64,000 nt of DNA from Flavobacterium sp. (GCF_024710485.1 NZ_JANJUQ010000033.1:1-64000); one strand, 5' to 3'. Positions 27,101-35,290 are shown, counted from the first letter of the stretch. Notes: generated by a model not told the origin, from the letters alone. Program-made: numbers and translations.

Positions 27101-27647
27101 CTTCGGCAATTTCTTCAATATCATCTTGAAGCAATTCTCCGTATTTTTTAAGTTGTTGCGTGGTATAATTTCCTTTTAAGTTGATGTTCAAAATCGGTAC
27201 TTCTTCCGAAATGTTCAATTCGAAAACACTAGGTTCTACTTTACTGCCGTTGTCTAAGTTAGGCCAATCGGTATCGGCTTTTACAATATCAACTTTGTCT
27301 TTGATTTTGGTTTTGGCTTCTTCAATTCCTACTTTATCACCAAATTCCACTATAATCATTCCATAATCTTGGAAGGAACTGGCTGTAATTTTATCAATTC
27401 CACTGATGTTTTTGAATTCTTTTTCTAGTGGCTTGATAATGAGTTTTTCTACATCTTCTGCAGAATTTCCGGGAAATACAGTGGAAACGTATATTTTATT
27501 TTCGATGATTTCCGGGAAATCTTCTCGAGGCATGGTGATGTAGGCAATCAAACCGGTAACTACAATCAGCAAGGTGAAAATGTACACCGTTACTCTGTTG
27601 TCTATCGCCCAACTCGATATTCCGAATTCTTTATTTTGATGTGACAT
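24177..27647 (-). CDS. RND efflux permease (AcrB/MexB type), enlarged
   Basis: An inner-membrane proton-drug antiporter. It has the usual RND order: TM1, large periplasmic porter loop, TM2-6 with the acidic pair in GLVMGLGMLVDDGIVVVDNV, TM7, second porter loop, TM8-12. At 1156 residues it is about 110-130 longer than typical AcrB. The extra length lies near residues 500-590, between the two halves, where additional hydrophobic segments (MYTIIFAAIGLIFVIIGNV and GHLAIIALGLMWLYKW) are seen. Last gene of the tetR-tolC-adaptor-permease operon. Start preceded by a repeat leader (27652-27690). Confidence 0.95.
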   Translation of the reverse strand: MSHQNKEFGISSWAIDNRVTVYIFTLLIVVTGLIAYITMPREDFPEIIENKIYVSTVFPGNSAEDVEKLIIKPLEKEFKNISGIDKITASSFQDYGMIIVEFGDKVGIEEAKTKIKDKVDIVKADTDWPNLDNGSKVEPSVFELNISEEVPILNINLKGNYTTQQLKKYGELLQDDIEEIAEVKKVDILGVDDKEVEIAVDIFKMTAAQVSFDDIQNAVKYENMTLSGGNLISQGSRNNIRIVGEIKDPKELENVIVKSYGGSVYLKDIAKVSFKEKEKTTYAREKGKEVVMLNVKKRSGQNMISAIEQVKERIKLAQENYLPKDLKIDLTNDQSSRVEHQVDELSNHIIFGIILVMIVLMFTMGLRNSLFVGAAIPLSMLMAFTILSAFGMTLNTMVLFGLVMGLGMLVDDGIVVVDNVFANMKKGMPRVQASKIGIGEIAWPVISSTATTLMAFLPFALWPGTMGKFMIYFPLTLSVTLGASLFVAMIVNAAMTGGSMDIEDRNVSNRSAKMYTIIFAAIGLIFVIIGNVYDSKLGRGIGHLAIIALGLMWLYKWKLYQWTQDFQHNFFPRMEEKYKNFLAKILTGRNAWYALGGIIAMLFLSFILLGIFPRKVLFFPDNIPNQAIVYIEYPQGTDIEKTNKATLFVEKQVIGILDKYVDEKNPNENFLAESIVSQVGVGAGNPNVDAGSASETPFKGKVTVNFSEFKFRRGVSTAEVLEEIRSKVKGIAGAIVTVEKDANGPPAGYPISIQLTGTDYDQMLIEADKMMAFINSKNIPGIEKLSVDVNKQSPELEVIVDRVNAGSTGVSTGQLGFNLRRSVYGQEISTYKEGDDDYNIVVRMQEDQRKNENILFNQSLTFRNQNNGQMMQVPISAVSKTEKTYTYNQIKRKGYKRIMTVYSNVLTGYNGDEITKQIATELKGYNLPKGITYSFSGVQEEQGKNQSFLMYALFLAMAGITIIIVLQFNSVSKTIVILFTVLLSFSGVFYGYVIANMDFVILMTMMGIISLAGIVVKNGIVLMDFFVLLLDQKVREKEVESHDDLNLEEIKEVIIESGKSRLRPVLLTALTAVLGLIPLAIGLNFDFFGLVTDLNPHLYMGGDNVIFWGPLAWTIIFGLTYATILTLVMVPVMFFLVKRTKYWLRDRRLARKALEA

Positions 27648-27651
27648 ATAG

Positions 27652-27690
27652 TTTAGTTATTAGTTATGCGTTATAAGTTATAAGTTAAAG
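27652..27690 (-). repeat. Short-repeat leader before the RND permease
   Basis: Degenerate repeats of GTTATNA type (TTAGTTATTAGTTATGCG, then TTATAAGTTATAAGTTA) occupy the stretch 5-43 bp upstream of the permease start codon. Sequence differs from the nuo leaders but placement is the same. Confidence 0.5.
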
Positions 27691-27735
27691 ATTGAGAACC
27701 CCCCCAAAGCTTTAAAATTAGAACCTATAACGATT

Positions 27736-28875
27736 TTAGAAATTAAGTTTCATTCCGTCAGAGATGTTATTGATGCCATCGGTTACAATAACAGTATTAG
27801 GTTCAATTCCGCTTAGAATTTCGGTTACGTTATCCGAAGATTTTCCGGTAGTAACGATTACTTTTTTAGCGGTTCCGGTTTTGCCGTTGCTGTTTTCTAC
27901 GGTATAAATGAATTTGTCTCCGTTGCCGTCTTCCTGAATGATTCCGGTTGGTACCACAGTTGCTTCTTTGTTCACGTAATCGATGATTTTTAACTTCGCT
28001 ACCTGATTCGGTCTCAATAAGTTTTCCGGATTTGGAACGCTAACTTCAATGCCGAAACTACGGTTATTCGGGTTGATGAAGTTTCCAATTTGACGTACTT
28101 TCCCTTTATAGGTTTTTCCTAAAGAAGACAAGAATACATCTACTTCGGTGCCGATTTTTAATTTTCCGATATACGATTCAGGCACTGTGGTGGAAACATA
28201 CATATTGCTTAAGTTAACAATACGCATTAATCCTTGTTGGCTAGGTGCTACCACTTCGCCTTTTTCTACAAACACTTCGTCGATGGTTCCGGTAAACGGC
28301 GCGCGGATAACGGTTTTCGCTAATTGTGCTTTGATTTGTGCTACCGCTTTTTGAGCAGAAACCATTTGAGTCTGCGCTTGTAAGTACTGAATTTCAGAAC
28401 CGATTTTTTTGTCCCAAAGGTTTTTTTGTCTTTCAAAAGTGGTTTTAGCTAAGGCGTATTGGTTTTCGGCACTGGCCAATTGTTGACTCATTCCGGCATC
28501 GTCTACGCGACCTAAGATTTGACCTTTGGAAACTTTTTGTCCGGCTTTTACCATTAGTGAGGTTAAAGTTCCGCTGTATTCCGGTTGGATTAGGATATTT
28601 TCTTTAGTGTCAACACTTCCTTGAATATCCAAATAGTGTGTAAATACAGTGTCTTTAACCGTTTGTACGGCTACTAAGGCTTCTTCTTTTTTCACATCTA
28701 AAGTCGCTAACGCTTCTTCAATTTTAGCAATTTCTCCCTGTAAAGCTGTTTTTTTGGCTTGTAAAGCCGTTACGTTTTTCGACGCAATCAGTTGGTCAAC
28801 AGTTTGGGCGTTTTCTTTGTTTCCGCAAGCGTAAAATACTACAGCTAAAAGGGAAATTATTACAGTCTTCTTCAT
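27736..28875 (-). CDS. RND efflux periplasmic adaptor (membrane fusion) lipoprotein
   Basis: The 379-residue protein has a lipoprotein signal ending FYAC (Cys17), so it is anchored to the inner membrane. It then shows an alpha-helical hairpin, split lipoyl half-motifs (SLMVKAGQKVSKGQILGRV and VIRAPFTGTIDEVFVEKGEV), a beta-barrel and a membrane-proximal domain, the order of the AcrA/MexA/HlyD_D23 family. It links the permease to the TolC-like channel. 11 bp after the tolC-like gene. Confidence 0.95.
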   Translation of the reverse strand: MKKTVIISLLAVVFYACGNKENAQTVDQLIASKNVTALQAKKTALQGEIAKIEEALATLDVKKEEALVAVQTVKDTVFTHYLDIQGSVDTKENILIQPEYSGTLTSLMVKAGQKVSKGQILGRVDDAGMSQQLASAENQYALAKTTFERQKNLWDKKIGSEIQYLQAQTQMVSAQKAVAQIKAQLAKTVIRAPFTGTIDEVFVEKGEVVAPSQQGLMRIVNLSNMYVSTTVPESYIGKLKIGTEVDVFLSSLGKTYKGKVRQIGNFINPNNRSFGIEVSVPNPENLLRPNQVAKLKIIDYVNKEATVVPTGIIQEDGNGDKFIYTVENSNGKTGTAKKVIVTTGKSSDNVTEILSGIEPNTVIVTDGINNISDGMKLNF

Positions 28876-28886
28876 GTTGGTATGGA

Positions 28887-30227
28887 TTAGTTTTTATTGA
28901 TGATTTTTTCTAAAGTTGCTTTTTTATTGATGATGTTCACCATCGACTGCAGGTAATTTTGTTGTGCAGTGTACAATTGTCTTTGGGCTTCACTGAAGTC
29001 GAAACTGGAGGATAAACCTTCGGCAAATTTGATTTGTTGCTTTTTTTCGATACGCTCGGCCAAGTTCAAATTACTTTTAGAAGTGGCATATTCTTCGATG
29101 CTGAATTCAAAATCGCTTTTGGCTTTTTCGTATTGTAATTTCAGTTGTTGCTCGGTTGCGGTCAGTTGTGTTTTGGCTTTTTCCAAGGCAATTTTAGCTT
29201 GCTGTGTTCGTGCGCTTCTGCCAAAGCTGCTGAAAATAGGAACATTCAAGCTTACACCCAAATTAGAGTAGTTGAGCCATTGCTGGTTTTTTTGAAAAAA
29301 AACAAATTGATTGTTGAAAGCGTTGTATCCAAAATTCAGATTAGCAGCTAGTGACGGTAAGGCTTTGCTTCTTTCCAATTTTAATTCTAAGCTTTTTTGC
29401 TCCTGAAAGTTGGAAGCCATTAAGTAGTCGATGTTATTGGTTACAGAGAACTCACTTTGACCGAAAGCCAAATCTAAGTTAGAGCTCGAAAGGCTGTCTA
29501 ATTTATCGGTTAACGTCACTTCCGAATTGATGTCGATGCCTAAAGTGAACTTCAACATTTTATTTGCTACATCCAATAATCTTTTGGTATTGTTCAGATT
29601 ACTGTTGATAGTAGCCAAGGTAATTTGAAGTTGTTCTACATTTTCTTCTTCGATTAAACCGTTTTTATAGGTTTGCTCGGTATCGAATAAGGTTTTAGTT
29701 AATGTAGCTTTGTTTTTCTCTAAAATACTGATGCTCTCTTGCGCCAATAATACATTGCCGTAAGCATTAATAACCATTTCTCGGATTTCGGAATTGGTTT
29801 TTACTTTGGCATTTTCATAATATTTTAAGTACGTTTTTGACGCCTGTAGCGCCACAATGTAGGAGCCGTCAAAAATGAGTTGGCTCAAATTGGAACGCGC
29901 CGTCATATTGTGTTTGGTACCGAAAGCTACGGTAGCGAATTCGCCCGGATTTCCTCCGAAAAATTCCGCCGGAACTACCGATTTTTGCAATTCAAAGTTG
30001 TGTTGGTAATCTAGTCCGGCATTAATTTGAGGTAAACCGGCCGCTGTAGTTTCCCATTTTTTTTGTTTGGCCACATCAATATCTCTATTGGCGTTGATAG
30101 CCGAATAGTTATTTTGAATGGCGTGATCTATAGCCTGTTGCAGACTAAAGGAATAGCTCTCTTTTTGGTCTTGGGCATAAAGACTGCTGGTAAGCAAGAG
30201 CAGGGTTAGCATGACATGTTTTTTCAT
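28887..30227 (-). CDS. TolC-family outer membrane efflux channel
   Basis: From ATG 30225-30227 (MKKHVMLTLLLL) the 446-residue protein has a signal peptide ending SLYAQ and two OEP repeats with long alpha-helical hairpins, the TolC pattern. A longer frame beginning at 30365 would run through the tetR 3' end and add a hydrophilic stretch before the signal peptide, so it is rejected. Trimeric exit duct for the adaptor and permease encoded downstream. Confidence 0.93.
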   Translation of the reverse strand: MKKHVMLTLLLLTSSLYAQDQKESYSFSLQQAIDHAIQNNYSAINANRDIDVAKQKKWETTAAGLPQINAGLDYQHNFELQKSVVPAEFFGGNPGEFATVAFGTKHNMTARSNLSQLIFDGSYIVALQASKTYLKYYENAKVKTNSEIREMVINAYGNVLLAQESISILEKNKATLTKTLFDTEQTYKNGLIEEENVEQLQITLATINSNLNNTKRLLDVANKMLKFTLGIDINSEVTLTDKLDSLSSSNLDLAFGQSEFSVTNNIDYLMASNFQEQKSLELKLERSKALPSLAANLNFGYNAFNNQFVFFQKNQQWLNYSNLGVSLNVPIFSSFGRSARTQQAKIALEKAKTQLTATEQQLKLQYEKAKSDFEFSIEEYATSKSNLNLAERIEKKQQIKFAEGLSSSFDFSEAQRQLYTAQQNYLQSMVNIINKKATLEKIINKN

Positions 30228-30237
30228 GGATTGATGA

Positions 30238-30831
30238 TTATTGATTAGAAAGTAAGTGTTTTTCGAGTTCTTTAATGCCGTTTGGTGTTGCGATGGCTCG
30301 GGTATGGTATTCGAGTGCTTTGAGTTCGAGTTCGTGAGCGTCTTTTTCCATAACGGTATTTTCATTGATAGAAAAAATTAAGGTGTAATAAAATTTCACT
30401 GCTGCTTCGATATCGGTTTCTTTTCGGTATAAACCTTCGGCAATTCCTTTTTCAATGTTGCGGCGGAACATCTGACTGCAATCTTCAATTTCATTGGCAA
30501 TCATTTTTTCGTAGATTTCAGGATAATGCTTTTTAAGTTGGTAAGCCGGTGAATGATCAAAAGATTGGAACATTTGTTTGAACATTTCAAGCAATTGGAA
30601 ATTTTCGGCGATGGCGTTATGGTTTTGTGCCATTACTTCATCCATCATGGCGTGAATTTTTTGGTGAACCACTTCAGTGCCTTCTTCAATCAGTTTTTCT
30701 TTGTTGCTGAAATATTTGTAAATCGTTTTTTTGGAAATACACATTTCACAAGCAATATCATCCATAGTCACACTCTTGAAGCCTAACTTCAAGAACATAT
30801 CCGTTGCTTTTTTGATGATTTTATCTTTCAT
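30238..30831 (-). CDS. TetR/AcrR-family repressor of the efflux operon
   Basis: From ATG 30829-30831 (MKDKIIKKATDMF) the 197-residue protein has an N-terminal TetR helix-turn-helix (VTMDDIACEMCISKKTIYKY with FSNKEKL following, about 22-50) and an alpha-helical ligand domain. A longer frame from 30879 reaches across the -7 box at 30853-30860, so the shorter start is used. First gene of the operon; the palindrome at 30865-30892 next to its own promoter suggests autorepression released by an efflux substrate. Confidence 0.93.
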   Translation of the reverse strand: MKDKIIKKATDMFLKLGFKSVTMDDIACEMCISKKTIYKYFSNKEKLIEEGTEVVHQKIHAMMDEVMAQNHNAIAENFQLLEMFKQMFQSFDHSPAYQLKKHYPEIYEKMIANEIEDCSQMFRRNIEKGIAEGLYRKETDIEAAVKFYYTLIFSINENTVMEKDAHELELKALEYHTRAIATPNGIKELEKHLLSNQ

Positions 30832-30852
30832 GAGAATTGAAAAATTGAGGTG

Positions 30853-30892
30853 CAAAAATAAATTGGAAACTTTTAACACTAAAATAGTTTCC
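30853..30892 (-). promoter_or_regulatory. tetR promoter and TetR operator, copy 1
   Basis: The -7 box TATTTTTG (30853-30860, minus) lies 4 bp from a 28-bp palindrome (30865-30892) with 7-bp arms GGAAACT / AGTTTCC. The sequence beyond it, AGTATTAAC...TTTAACATT, is also shared with copy 2 at 32785. The operator occupies the region between the -33 and -7 positions. Confidence 0.75.
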
Positions 30893-30936
30893 TAAGTATT
30901 AACTAAAATTTAACATTAATGATTTTCTTGTCTCTA

Positions 30937-32202
30937 TTACCGGTTTTTCGGGCGAATAATCATGCGCAACGATGAATTTTTAGTAAAATAGGCTAATGCC
31001 CAATGGTATAGTGTGTTGACTTTGTTTCTGGGCATGGATAGCGACATTAAATGGACGAATAACCAAGCGAGCCAAGCCAGAAAACCGTTAAAGTGTAATT
31101 TGGGTTTCGGAATATCTACCACGGCTTTGTTTCTTCCAATGATGGCCATCGAGCCTTTATCATTGTATTGAAATGGTTTTTGTGGTTTGTTGGCCGAAAG
31201 CAGCATCAAATTTTTAGCTAAATTTCGTCCTTGTTGCATGGCTGGTTGTGCCACTTGCGGATGGCCGTTGGGGAAGTTTTTGTCACTTAGCATCAAGGCT
31301 GTGTCGCCTAAGGCATAAATGTTTTCAGTTCCGATGATTTTATTAAACTCATCCACCAACAAGCGATTGCCTCTGCCGAACATTTCATCAGATAAACCAT
31401 TGAATCGCATAGCAGTTACTCCGGCTGCCCAAATGAGATTGCGACTTTTTAGAAGGGTTCCGTCTTTAAATTGAACCGTTTGTCCGTCATAATCTACCAC
31501 CTGTTTGTTCAGCATTACTTCAACACCTAATTTTTTGATTTGTTTAAAGGTTTCATCCTGAGAATCTTTGCTCATTGGCGACAACAGAGCCGAACCACCA
31601 TCAACCAAATAGATTTTCGCATTTTTTACGTTGGTTAATTCCGGGTATTCTTTTTGGATAATGGTTTTGCTCATTTCGGCAAACATACCGGATAATTCTA
31701 CTCCGGTTGGTCCGCCGCCGGCTACCACTATTGTCATCAATTCTTCTTGTTCTTGTAAATGGTTTGAATTGGCAGCATCTTCAGTTCTTTGCAGCATGAT
31801 GTTTCTCATGTTGAGGGCATCCTCCAAAGTTTTCATCGGAATGGCATTTTTTTTCACACCTTCCATGCCAAAGTAGTTGGTTGTTGTTCCGGTTGCTATG
31901 ACTAAATAATCATAAGATAGCTCGCCGTTACTTAAAATCACTTTGTTTTCATGACTGACAATTTCGGTTAATTCGCCCATCCAAAAGCGAATGTTTTTCG
32001 AACCTGATAACATTTTTCGGAACGGATAACTAATGGACGAGATTTCTAAAAAACCGGTGGCCACCTGATAGAGCAAAGGCGGGAAAAAGTTATAGTTTAT
32101 TTTGTCAACCAGCGTAAGTTCAAACGCATCATTGTTGGCTAATGCTTTGGCGAAATTCAATCCGGCAAATCCGCCGCCTATTATAACTATTCTTTTTTTC
32201 AT
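30937..32202 (-). CDS. ndh: Type II NADH dehydrogenase (non-pumping)
   Basis: The 421-residue flavoprotein has an N-terminal FAD site (VIIGGGFAGLNFAKAL, 6-21) and a central NAD(P)H site (VVAGGGPTGVELSG near 157-170), the NDH-2 pattern, with a C-terminal membrane-associating region (LAWLAWLFVHLMSL near 380). It oxidises NADH and reduces quinone without moving protons, an alternative to the nuo complex in the same window. It follows the YceI-like gene by 18 bp and probably shares its promoter and TetR-type operator. Confidence 0.92.
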   Translation of the reverse strand: MKKRIVIIGGGFAGLNFAKALANNDAFELTLVDKINYNFFPPLLYQVATGFLEISSISYPFRKMLSGSKNIRFWMGELTEIVSHENKVILSNGELSYDYLVIATGTTTNYFGMEGVKKNAIPMKTLEDALNMRNIMLQRTEDAANSNHLQEQEELMTIVVAGGGPTGVELSGMFAEMSKTIIQKEYPELTNVKNAKIYLVDGGSALLSPMSKDSQDETFKQIKKLGVEVMLNKQVVDYDGQTVQFKDGTLLKSRNLIWAAGVTAMRFNGLSDEMFGRGNRLLVDEFNKIIGTENIYALGDTALMLSDKNFPNGHPQVAQPAMQQGRNLAKNLMLLSANKPQKPFQYNDKGSMAIIGRNKAVVDIPKPKLHFNGFLAWLAWLFVHLMSLSMPRNKVNTLYHWALAYFTKNSSLRMIIRPKNR

Positions 32203-32220
32203 AACAGATTGGTTTAAGGT

Positions 32221-32748
32221 TTAACCGGCTGTGAAATAAAAGCTGGCAGTAATGTTGATGAATTGGTTAGCCGAAGAACTCTTGTACTCCACCTCATTGT
32301 TCATGTTTAAATCGAAATCCTGACGTTTTATTTTTCCGAACATTTCAAACAAAACTTTGTCGGTGTTGTCTTGATTTTCCATCGGAATAATTTTGGCTTC
32401 AAATTCGACGATGTTGGTTCGATCATTTATGGTCAAGTAGCCTTTTAAAAAGTTAATTTCAAGGCTGACTTTTTCAAACGAAAAGGATTTGAAATAAATG
32501 CTGTGTTTTTGCTTGATATCCAGAAAGCGATTGGTTTTTTGTGGCTTGCTTAAGTGTTTTATAACACCGTTGTTCTCGTCGGCTTCAAAACGCAGTTCCA
32601 AAGAAGCATGAGTTAGTTCATTATTGGTCAGTGTTATTTCTCCTTTAATATCATCAATATTGTCAGCCAAGAAAGTCATTACACTTTTTTTAGCTCTTAA
32701 CAAAAGGTCTGTTGCTGTTGCATCCAGATTTAGTATTTTAGTTGTCAT
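32221..32748 (-). CDS. YceI-like protein without signal peptide
   Basis: The 175-residue protein shows the all-beta YceI pattern (THASLELRFEAD, SIYFKSFSFEKV, KGYLTINDRT, FINITASFYFTAG), a lipocalin-like barrel that in other bacteria binds polyisoprenoid or ubiquinone-like lipids. Unlike most YceI proteins there is no signal peptide, so it may be cytoplasmic, which fits a link to the quinone-reducing NDH-2 encoded directly downstream. Family call is moderate, partner is inference. Confidence 0.65.
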   Translation of the reverse strand: MTTKILNLDATATDLLLRAKKSVMTFLADNIDDIKGEITLTNNELTHASLELRFEADENNGVIKHLSKPQKTNRFLDIKQKHSIYFKSFSFEKVSLEINFLKGYLTINDRTNIVEFEAKIIPMENQDNTDKVLFEMFGKIKRQDFDLNMNNEVEYKSSSANQFINITASFYFTAG

Positions 32749-32771
32749 AAACCGATAGTCAAAAATTCAAT

Positions 32772-32812
32772 GCAAATGTAGTAATGGAAACTTTAAACAC
32801 TAAAATAGTTTC
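32772..32812 (-). promoter_or_regulatory. yceI-ndh promoter and TetR-type operator, copy 2
   Basis: The -7 box TACATTTG (32772-32779, minus) lies 5 bp from a 28-bp palindrome (32785-32812) with arms GGAAACT / AGTTTCC. It differs from the tetR copy (30865-30892) at one position of 28. Flanking AAGTATTAAC and AAATTTAACATT are also conserved. Confidence 0.75.
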
Positions 32813-32939
32813 CAAAGTATTAACGTAAATTTAACATTCGTTAAAAAAGGCCTTTTTTGTAAAGCCGTCAGAATAGCCTAAATTAGCCCGCTGAGTCTCA
32901 AAGCCGAAACTCTCCAATTGTAAGAAACAAAATCATTTT

Positions 32940-33914
32940 ATGCGCGCTATATCCGACTATCAGGACATTATTCACTCCCACTTTAAGGCACTACAATTAA
33001 ACAAAGAGCCTAATAATTTATACGAACCGATTCGTTACATTTTGTCACTTGGAGGAAAAAGATTGCGACCGGTACTGACTTTAATGGCTGCAGAAGTGTT
33101 TGATGCCGATTCTCAAAAAGCAATGCCGGCAGCCACTGCAGTGGAAGTATTCCATAATTTTTCGTTGATACACGATGACATTATGGATGATGCGCCTTTA
33201 CGAAGAGGAAATGAAACCGTTCACGAAAAATGGGATTTGAACACCGGCATACTTTCCGGCGACGCGATGCTGATTTTGGCCTATCAGTTTTTTGAAAATT
33301 ACGAGCCAAAAGTCTTTAGAGATTTGGCCAAGTTGTTCAGCAAAACCGCTTTAGAAGTTTGCGAAGGCCAACAATACGATGTTGATTTCGAAACGCGAGA
33401 CGATGTGACCATTCCGGAATACTTGAAAATGATTGAATACAAAACTGCGGTTTTAGTCGCTGCTGCCATGAAAATGGGGGCGATTGTAGCCGAAACTTCA
33501 ACCGAAAATGCGGACGCTATTTACGATTTCGGATTAAATTTGGGCATTGCTTTTCAATTGCAAGACGATTATTTAGACGCTTTTGGTAATCCGGAAACTT
33601 TTGGAAAACAAGTAGGTGGTGATATCATCGAAAACAAGAAAACATATTTATACCTCAAAGCCTTAGAGTTTTCCAAAGCCGAAGAAAAAGAGCAATTGTT
33701 GCATTTGTTTTCCATTCATCCAACTGATAATACGGATAAAATTCAGTCGGTGAAACAAATTTTTACCCAAACCGGAGCCGATGTCGCTACCCAAAAAGCC
33801 ATACAAGATTTTACTGAGAAAGCTTTTCAAACATTGGATGCAATGCTCATCAGCGAAGATAAAAAAGTGGTCTTAAAGGCATTTGGCAATAAGTTGATGA
33901 GTAGAAACGTTTAG
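32940..33914 (+). CDS. Polyprenyl (trans-isoprenyl) diphosphate synthase
   Basis: The 324-residue protein has both aspartate-rich motifs of all-E prenyl transferases: HDDIMD with Asp79/80/83 and QDDYLD near 207-211, plus GGKRLRP at 38-44 for diphosphate binding. It condenses isopentenyl diphosphate units, most likely to make the side chain of menaquinone. Chain length cannot be read reliably from the sequence. Single gene. Confidence 0.93.
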   Translation: MRAISDYQDIIHSHFKALQLNKEPNNLYEPIRYILSLGGKRLRPVLTLMAAEVFDADSQKAMPAATAVEVFHNFSLIHDDIMDDAPLRRGNETVHEKWDLNTGILSGDAMLILAYQFFENYEPKVFRDLAKLFSKTALEVCEGQQYDVDFETRDDVTIPEYLKMIEYKTAVLVAAAMKMGAIVAETSTENADAIYDFGLNLGIAFQLQDDYLDAFGNPETFGKQVGGDIIENKKTYLYLKALEFSKAEEKEQLLHLFSIHPTDNTDKIQSVKQIFTQTGADVATQKAIQDFTEKAFQTLDAMLISEDKKVVLKAFGNKLMSRNV

Positions 33915-33948
33915 ATTGATGATTGAAGATTAGTGATGTTAGAATTGC

Positions 33949-33956
33949 TATATTTG
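33949..33956 (+). promoter_or_regulatory. Possible promoter -7 box
   Basis: TATATTTG, 49 bp before the TTG start at 34005, in a spacer of degenerate AT-rich repeats (TTAATCGTTAATCATAAATC). Confidence 0.4.
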
Positions 33957-34004
33957 TTAAACGTTAATCTTTCTGCTATCATTAATCGTTAATCATAAAT
34001 CAAC

Positions 34005-34355
34005 TTGTTTGTAGCACCCATCAATACCGATTTATTGCTTTCGGAAGCCGAAAAAGAAAACCTATATGCCAAACTCATTGAGCAACTCAATAAGGATTTC
34101 AATTTTGCGAACGAAGCGATTGATTTTCCGCAAAGTACTACGCCATATGAATTGAAAGTGCAATTGCACGAAAAAATCTATCGTTTGATTCAGTACAAAT
34201 ACACTGAATTGCTCAATTTGCTCTATATCATCGATGTTCCGGAAGAAAACATCAAACAACTGCAAGGCATGGATACGGCTGAGCTGTCCGAGCAAATTGC
34301 CTACTTAATTTTGAGAAGAGAGTGGATGAAAGTTTGGTTTAGAAACCGGTATTAA
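34005..34355 (+). CDS. Conserved hypothetical protein with TTG start
   Basis: The 116-residue acidic, helical protein (start FVAPINTDLLLSEAEKENLY) is rich in Leu, Glu and Gln and has no signal or membrane segment. The family is not recognised. The only ATG is late (before DTAELSEQ) and a stop lies three codons upstream of TTG 34005-34007, so TTG is the likely start. A promoter box precedes it. Its 3' end overlaps the convergent gene at 34352 by 4 bp. Confidence 0.7.
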   Translation: MFVAPINTDLLLSEAEKENLYAKLIEQLNKDFNFANEAIDFPQSTTPYELKVQLHEKIYRLIQYKYTELLNLLYIIDVPEENIKQLQGMDTAELSEQIAYLILRREWMKVWFRNRY

Positions 34356-34738
34356 AATTTCTTCAAGAGCATATTCACCAAGCCATTGACAATCCCGCTT
34401 CCTAAATCACTAGCGCCATTTGGATTGAAAGCATCAATTCTTGTTCCGTCAAAATTATAGATTGGAAACGATTTGGTATTGGTTAAATAATATTTGTCGC
34501 TCACATTGACGTAATGATCATTCATCCGAGTTATCGGATTGTAAACCACAACCAAATAGCGGTCGCTGAAATTATTACTACTGGCAAGATTCCAACGCAA
34601 TGAAATGTTTTTGCCATTGAAAGTTGGAGAAGATGAGGGAAAAGGACTGTTAGTCTTTCCCAAAACCAACGAAACCGGCTGTTGTGAAAATCCTACAGCG
34701 CTGAACAATAAAAACGAAAGGTATAAAAGCGGTTTCAT
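34352..34738 (-). CDS. Secreted hypothetical protein
   Basis: The 128-residue protein has a signal peptide (about 1-18, ending VGFSQ) and a Ser/Asn/Pro-rich mature part with alternating beta strands (RYLVVVYNP, DHYVNVSDKYYL). No family is recognised. It follows the gene at 34742 by 3 bp and is probably co-transcribed with it. Confidence 0.65.
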   Translation of the reverse strand: MKPLLYLSFLLFSAVGFSQQPVSLVLGKTNSPFPSSSPTFNGKNISLRWNLASSNNFSDRYLVVVYNPITRMNDHYVNVSDKYYLTNTKSFPIYNFDGTRIDAFNPNGASDLGSGIVNGLVNMLLKKF

Positions 34739-34741
34739 GAC

Positions 34742-35290
34742 TTAAAAATAAACCCTGATAAACGGCATCAACGCATCGCCATACAAATCCTTGTCTTTAT
34801 CAAAAAGCAAATTGAATCGCGCGCCAATCGTAACATTGTCCGCACGATAACCGCCGCCAATATACAAACCGGTATTCCAAAAACTGCGTTTCACGTTGTC
34901 GTATAAATCGGTGTAAGTAGTGTTTACATGTACTTGTTCTAATTCTAAGGAAAGCTGAATTTCTTCAATAGGATTGTAAAGCCCGATGAGACTGGCGCCA
35001 ATCACATTTGAGGCGTAAAAGTTTTTCTGTTTCAAACGGCTGTATTGCAAACCGGTACCTAACGCAAAGTGTTCGTTGAAATTGTAAATGGCACTGGGAG
35101 CAATCGTAATATCTGTAAAATCATTCCCGATGGCTAATCCGAATCCGCCACCAAATTGCACATGGTCCCAAAAACTTTCGGTTTCCGCTTTGGGCAAATT
35201 TTGTTCTTGTGAAAATCCCTTATTCGAAACTGTCAAAAACAGTAGAAATAGCCATAATTTCCCTAGTGTTTTTAATCTATTCATTTGCAT
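34742..35290 (-). CDS. Outer-membrane beta-barrel protein
   Basis: The 182-residue protein has a signal peptide (ending KGFSQ) and amphipathic beta strands with Gly-rich turns (QFGGGFGLAIGNDFTDITI, ALGTGLQYSRLKQ, IGARFNLLF), ending in Phe (RVYF), as expected for an outer-membrane barrel. Homologues beside sucA are sometimes labelled alpha-ketoglutarate decarboxylase, but nothing in the sequence supports enzyme activity. It lies divergent from sucA. Met3 (MNRLKT) is an alternative start. Confidence 0.75.
   Translation of the reverse strand: MQMNRLKTLGKLWLFLLFLTVSNKGFSQEQNLPKAETESFWDHVQFGGGFGLAIGNDFTDITIAPSAIYNFNEHFALGTGLQYSRLKQKNFYASNVIGASLIGLYNPIEEIQLSLELEQVHVNTTYTDLYDNVKRSFWNTGLYIGGGYRADNVTIGARFNLLFDKDKDLYGDALMPFIRVYF

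Noticed and set aside
34742..35290. Alpha-ketoglutarate decarboxylase label for the gene next to sucA
   Set aside because: The sequence is a small outer-membrane barrel with a signal peptide; no ThDP or other enzyme motif is present.
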